Assembly: GCA_029549705.1 (NCBI GenBank)
Contig: JAKPIR010000398.1
Span: 1-5,791, forward strand
DNA length: 5,791 nucleotides
Source of the DNA: Pseudomonadota bacterium
GTDB lineage: Bacteria > Pseudomonadota > Gammaproteobacteria > Burkholderiales > Methylophilaceae
Reading direction: 5' to 3'
Shown one piece after another: positions 4,520-5,791 of this stretch (positions are counted from its first letter, which is position 1; the number at the start of each line of letters is the position of its first letter). The translations under genes were made by a program, and so were the position numbers. Under the pieces are notes generated by a model. It did not search any database. It was not told the origin of the DNA and saw nothing but the letters and a program-made list of their open reading frames with translations.

Positions 4520-4716
4520 TGGAGCAGCGTAAAAATTACGCCTTAAGACGCTTACTATGCAGCATTTCATAAGTTCAAGCCATCGAAAATAAGCACCTTA
4601 TTTTTACGTGTGGTGATTCGTTTGGAGTATCAAGAATGAGTCAAATTATGCTGAGTAGAGATGAAAAATATCAGATGGCAGCCACAACAAGTGAATAGGA
4701 TTGCGCATTGAAGCCA

Positions 4717-4745
4717 TTGACAAAATTCATCTTTTGTGCTAAATT
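4717..4745 (+). promoter_or_regulatory. Near-consensus sigma-70 promoter
   Basis: TTGACA (4717-4722) is a perfect -35 hexamer. It is followed by the optimal 17-bp spacer and TAAATT (4740-4745), four of six matches to TATAAT including the first A and the last T. Transcription would begin near 4752, at the foot of a hairpin. It is the strongest promoter match in the window. It drives either a short terminated RNA or, by read-through, the deacetylase-like gene at 4944. Confidence 0.65.
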
Positions 4746-4751
4746 ACAAAA

Positions 4752-4846
4752 TCGCCGATTTGATCTGATTGCAGGGCGATTCATAAATACTTGCTAAATC
4801 CGGAGGTGAACCCGTTTTTAGCTAATTGCTGAAACGGGTTTTTTGT
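4752..4846 (+). ncRNA. Candidate small RNA or attenuated leader of about 95 nt
   Basis: A strong promoter (start near 4752) and a perfect intrinsic terminator (ending near 4844) bracket this segment, which contains no evident reading frame. A 7-bp stem AATCGCC/GGCGATT (4750-4756 with 4775-4781) forms the 5' end. A mostly unpaired linker follows, with the Shine-Dalgarno-like CCGGAGGTGA (4800-4809), then the terminator hairpin. GCTAA in the linker (4793-4797) could pair with TTAGC (4818-4822) in the terminator loop and arm, a possible weak antiterminator. It matches no riboswitch or small RNA class that I know. The 97 nt from the terminator to the ATG at 4944 leave both readings open: an independent small RNA, or a regulated leader of the deacetylase-like gene. 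Confidence 0.45.
4809..4844 (+). terminator. Strong intrinsic terminator of the candidate RNA
   Basis: AACCCGTTT (4809-4817) pairs perfectly with AAACGGGTT (4832-4840) as a 9-bp stem; AGC (4820-4822) and GCT (4828-4830) can lengthen it past a small internal loop. The U-run spans 4839-4844 and is followed by GTTTTA. It lies 99 bp before the start of the deacetylase-like gene, so it could stop transcription coming from the promoter at 4717-4745 before that gene. Confidence 0.85.
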
Positions 4847-4943
4847 TTTACACGACTAGCGGTCGTTAATCGCTGAGGGGATTTATTTCCAAACTTGCTA
4901 ACCCTCGACATTTGTCAAAATTAGCTAAACAAGGAGAAGTACA

Positions 4944-5791
4944 ATGAACAACATCCCTGTATTTTTCAGCGACAGTTTAGTGGCTGATGCCCAAAGTTTC
5001 TCCCCTAGCCCACGTAAACCAGCTTTAGTTGTTGCATCTTGGCAAACATTAGATATTCCTGTTGCGATAAATTCGCCAACACCCGCTTCTATAGAGGAGC
5101 TTTGCTTGGCACACGATTCTCTTTATGTCAGTGGCGTTCTGCAATGTGTAACTAACAATGGTTTCGGCAACAAACTGCCATCGGTAGCTGAATCATTGCC
5201 ATTCACTAGCGGCGCATTTATTTCGGCATCCCGTGAAGCCATCAGTAATGGTGAAGTTGCAATAGCCCCTGTTTCTGGATTTCATCATGCTTGTTATAAC
5301 CGTGGCGGCGGTTTTTGTACATTTAATGGGCTTGTTGTTGCAGCACAAGTACTCAAGAAAGAAGGCCTAGTAAAAAAGGTAGGTATTCTCGACTTTGACC
5401 AACACTACGGCAATGGTACGGTTGACATTATCGACAAACTTAATTTGCAGGAATGGTTACGACATTACACAGCCGCCTCCGAATACAGCCGTCCAAACCA
5501 GGCAGAAACATTTCTCAAAAGCATTCCAGATTTGGCGAGTCGTTTTGCTGACTGCGACCTAATTCTCTATCAGGCTGGCGCTGATCCACATATTGATGAC
5601 CCATTAGGTGGCTGGTTGACCACAGATGAGTTAGCTGAACGTGACCGATTGGTCTTTGAATCTGCCAAGGCACTTGGGATTCCGATTGCATGGAATCTTG
5701 CTGGAGGTTATCAAGAGGAGTTACGGGCAGTATTAGATATACATGACAATACATTGCGTGCATGTTGGGGTGTATTTGGCCAACCTGTAAG
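4944..5791 (+). CDS. Histone-deacetylase-superfamily amidohydrolase (3' end outside the window)
   Basis: The frame runs 282 codons to the window edge without a stop. It belongs to the arginase/deacetylase-fold enzymes (eukaryotic class II histone deacetylases, bacterial acetylpolyamine amidohydrolases, AcuC), zinc enzymes that remove acetyl or related acyl groups from amines. Visible motifs are SGFHHA with the paired catalytic His114-His115, RGGGFCTFNGL (120-130), ILDFDQHYGNGT with metal ligands Asp152 and His154 (148-159), YQAGADPH with the third ligand Asp214 (209-216), and AGGY with the catalytic Tyr256 (253-256). All catalytic residues are present, so it should be active; probably cytoplasmic, as there is no signal peptide. 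The substrate cannot be read from sequence. The start at 4944 is fixed by AAGGAG (4931-4936) at 7 nt. About 30-60 C-terminal residues are missing. It may belong to the chromosome flanking the island. Confidence 0.92.
   Translation, partial: MNNIPVFFSDSLVADAQSFSPSPRKPALVVASWQTLDIPVAINSPTPASIEELCLAHDSLYVSGVLQCVTNNGFGNKLPSVAESLPFTSGAFISASREAISNGEVAIAPVSGFHHACYNRGGGFCTFNGLVVAAQVLKKEGLVKKVGILDFDQHYGNGTVDIIDKLNLQEWLRHYTAASEYSRPNQAETFLKSIPDLASRFADCDLILYQAGADPHIDDPLGGWLTTDELAERDRLVFESAKALGIPIAWNLAGGYQEELRAVLDIHDNTLRACWGVFGQPV

Larger units (their letters stand above)
4520..4943. other. 424-bp intergenic region before the deacetylase-like gene
   Basis: The left half (4520-4716) holds two small inverted repeats, GCGTAA/TTACGC (4527-4541) and AAAATAA/TTATTTT (4586-4604), and a 20-codon frame with a GGAG (4636-4698), but no recognisable gene. 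The right half holds the promoter, candidate RNA and terminator listed separately, then a small inverted repeat ACGAC/GTCGT (4852-4866), a GACATTTGTC dyad (4907-4916) that could be an operator, and the ribosome binding site of the deacetylase-like gene. Confidence 0.5.

Noticed and set aside
4527..4604. Inverted repeats GCGTAA/TTACGC and AAAATAA/TTATTTT as terminators or element ends
   Set aside because: The stems are short or purely AT, and no T-tract, target duplication or matching partner repeat supports either role.
4636..4698. 20-codon frame MSQIMLSRDEKYQMAATTSE with GGAG 8 nt upstream
   Set aside because: A good ribosome binding site, but 20 codons without a recognisable family or neighbour logic is within chance; kept only as a possible remnant or leader peptide.
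5515..5763. 82-residue minus-strand frame
   Set aside because: It is antisense to the deacetylase-like gene, whose frame carries clear catalytic motifs; no ribosome binding site or recognisable motif.
1..5791. CRISPR array, tRNA or rRNA gene, attachment site, plasmid origin
   Set aside because: I saw no regularly spaced repeat array, no cloverleaf or conserved rRNA segments, no integrase or tRNA-end duplication and no iteron cluster.

Overview
The window looks like a stretch of accessory (mobile-island) DNA from a moderately AT-rich proteobacterium, with an ordinary metabolic-type gene at its right edge. Beta- or gammaproteobacterial origin is my inference from the ArdB/KlcA antirestriction protein, the IS21-type IstB and the strong AGGAG-type ribosome binding sites. 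No rRNA, tRNA or species marker is present to settle it.

Left and centre (1-3468): a run of small genes, all on the minus strand. Read in the direction of transcription (right to left) they are: a truncated paralogue of an unknown protein (3259-3468), a basic/membrane protein (2585-3016), an acidic unknown protein (1865-2257), the full-length version of the duplicated unknown protein (1248-1790), a 67-residue membrane protein (870-1073), a very acidic 49-residue protein (752-901) and an ArdB/KlcA antirestriction protein (175-585). A ribosome binding site at the extreme left shows that another minus-strand gene starts just outside the window. ArdB is the only member with a known activity (inhibition of type I restriction enzymes), so the block reads as an incoming-element gene set, possibly wholly or partly anti-defence. 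Three intrinsic terminators sharing the same tail (T7 followed by (A)CGTC) stand on the minus strand, two of them only 23-27 nt ahead of start codons. They look like leader terminators (attenuators) rather than simple gene ends. The duplicated gene pair also shares a 32-bp promoter block. Between 2258 and 2584 lies a gene-free stretch with three decayed glycine-rich (GKGGEGG-like) segments, two on one strand and one on the other.

Right (3582-4519): a plus-strand istB without istA, i.e. a remnant of an IS21-family element, joined on its left to the leader of the truncated paralogue and on its right to a short reading frame. That frame ends in four 18-bp hexapeptide repeats (GDVDVS/GSVSID type) and is probably the tail of an interrupted gene.

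Far right (4520-5791): a 424-bp intergenic region that holds a near-consensus sigma-70 promoter followed about 60 bp later by a perfect intrinsic terminator. Together they define a candidate RNA of about 95 nt, either a small RNA or an attenuated leader. After it comes the start of a histone-deacetylase-superfamily enzyme (acetylpolyamine/AcuC-like amidohydrolase fold) with all its zinc ligands, cut by the window edge.
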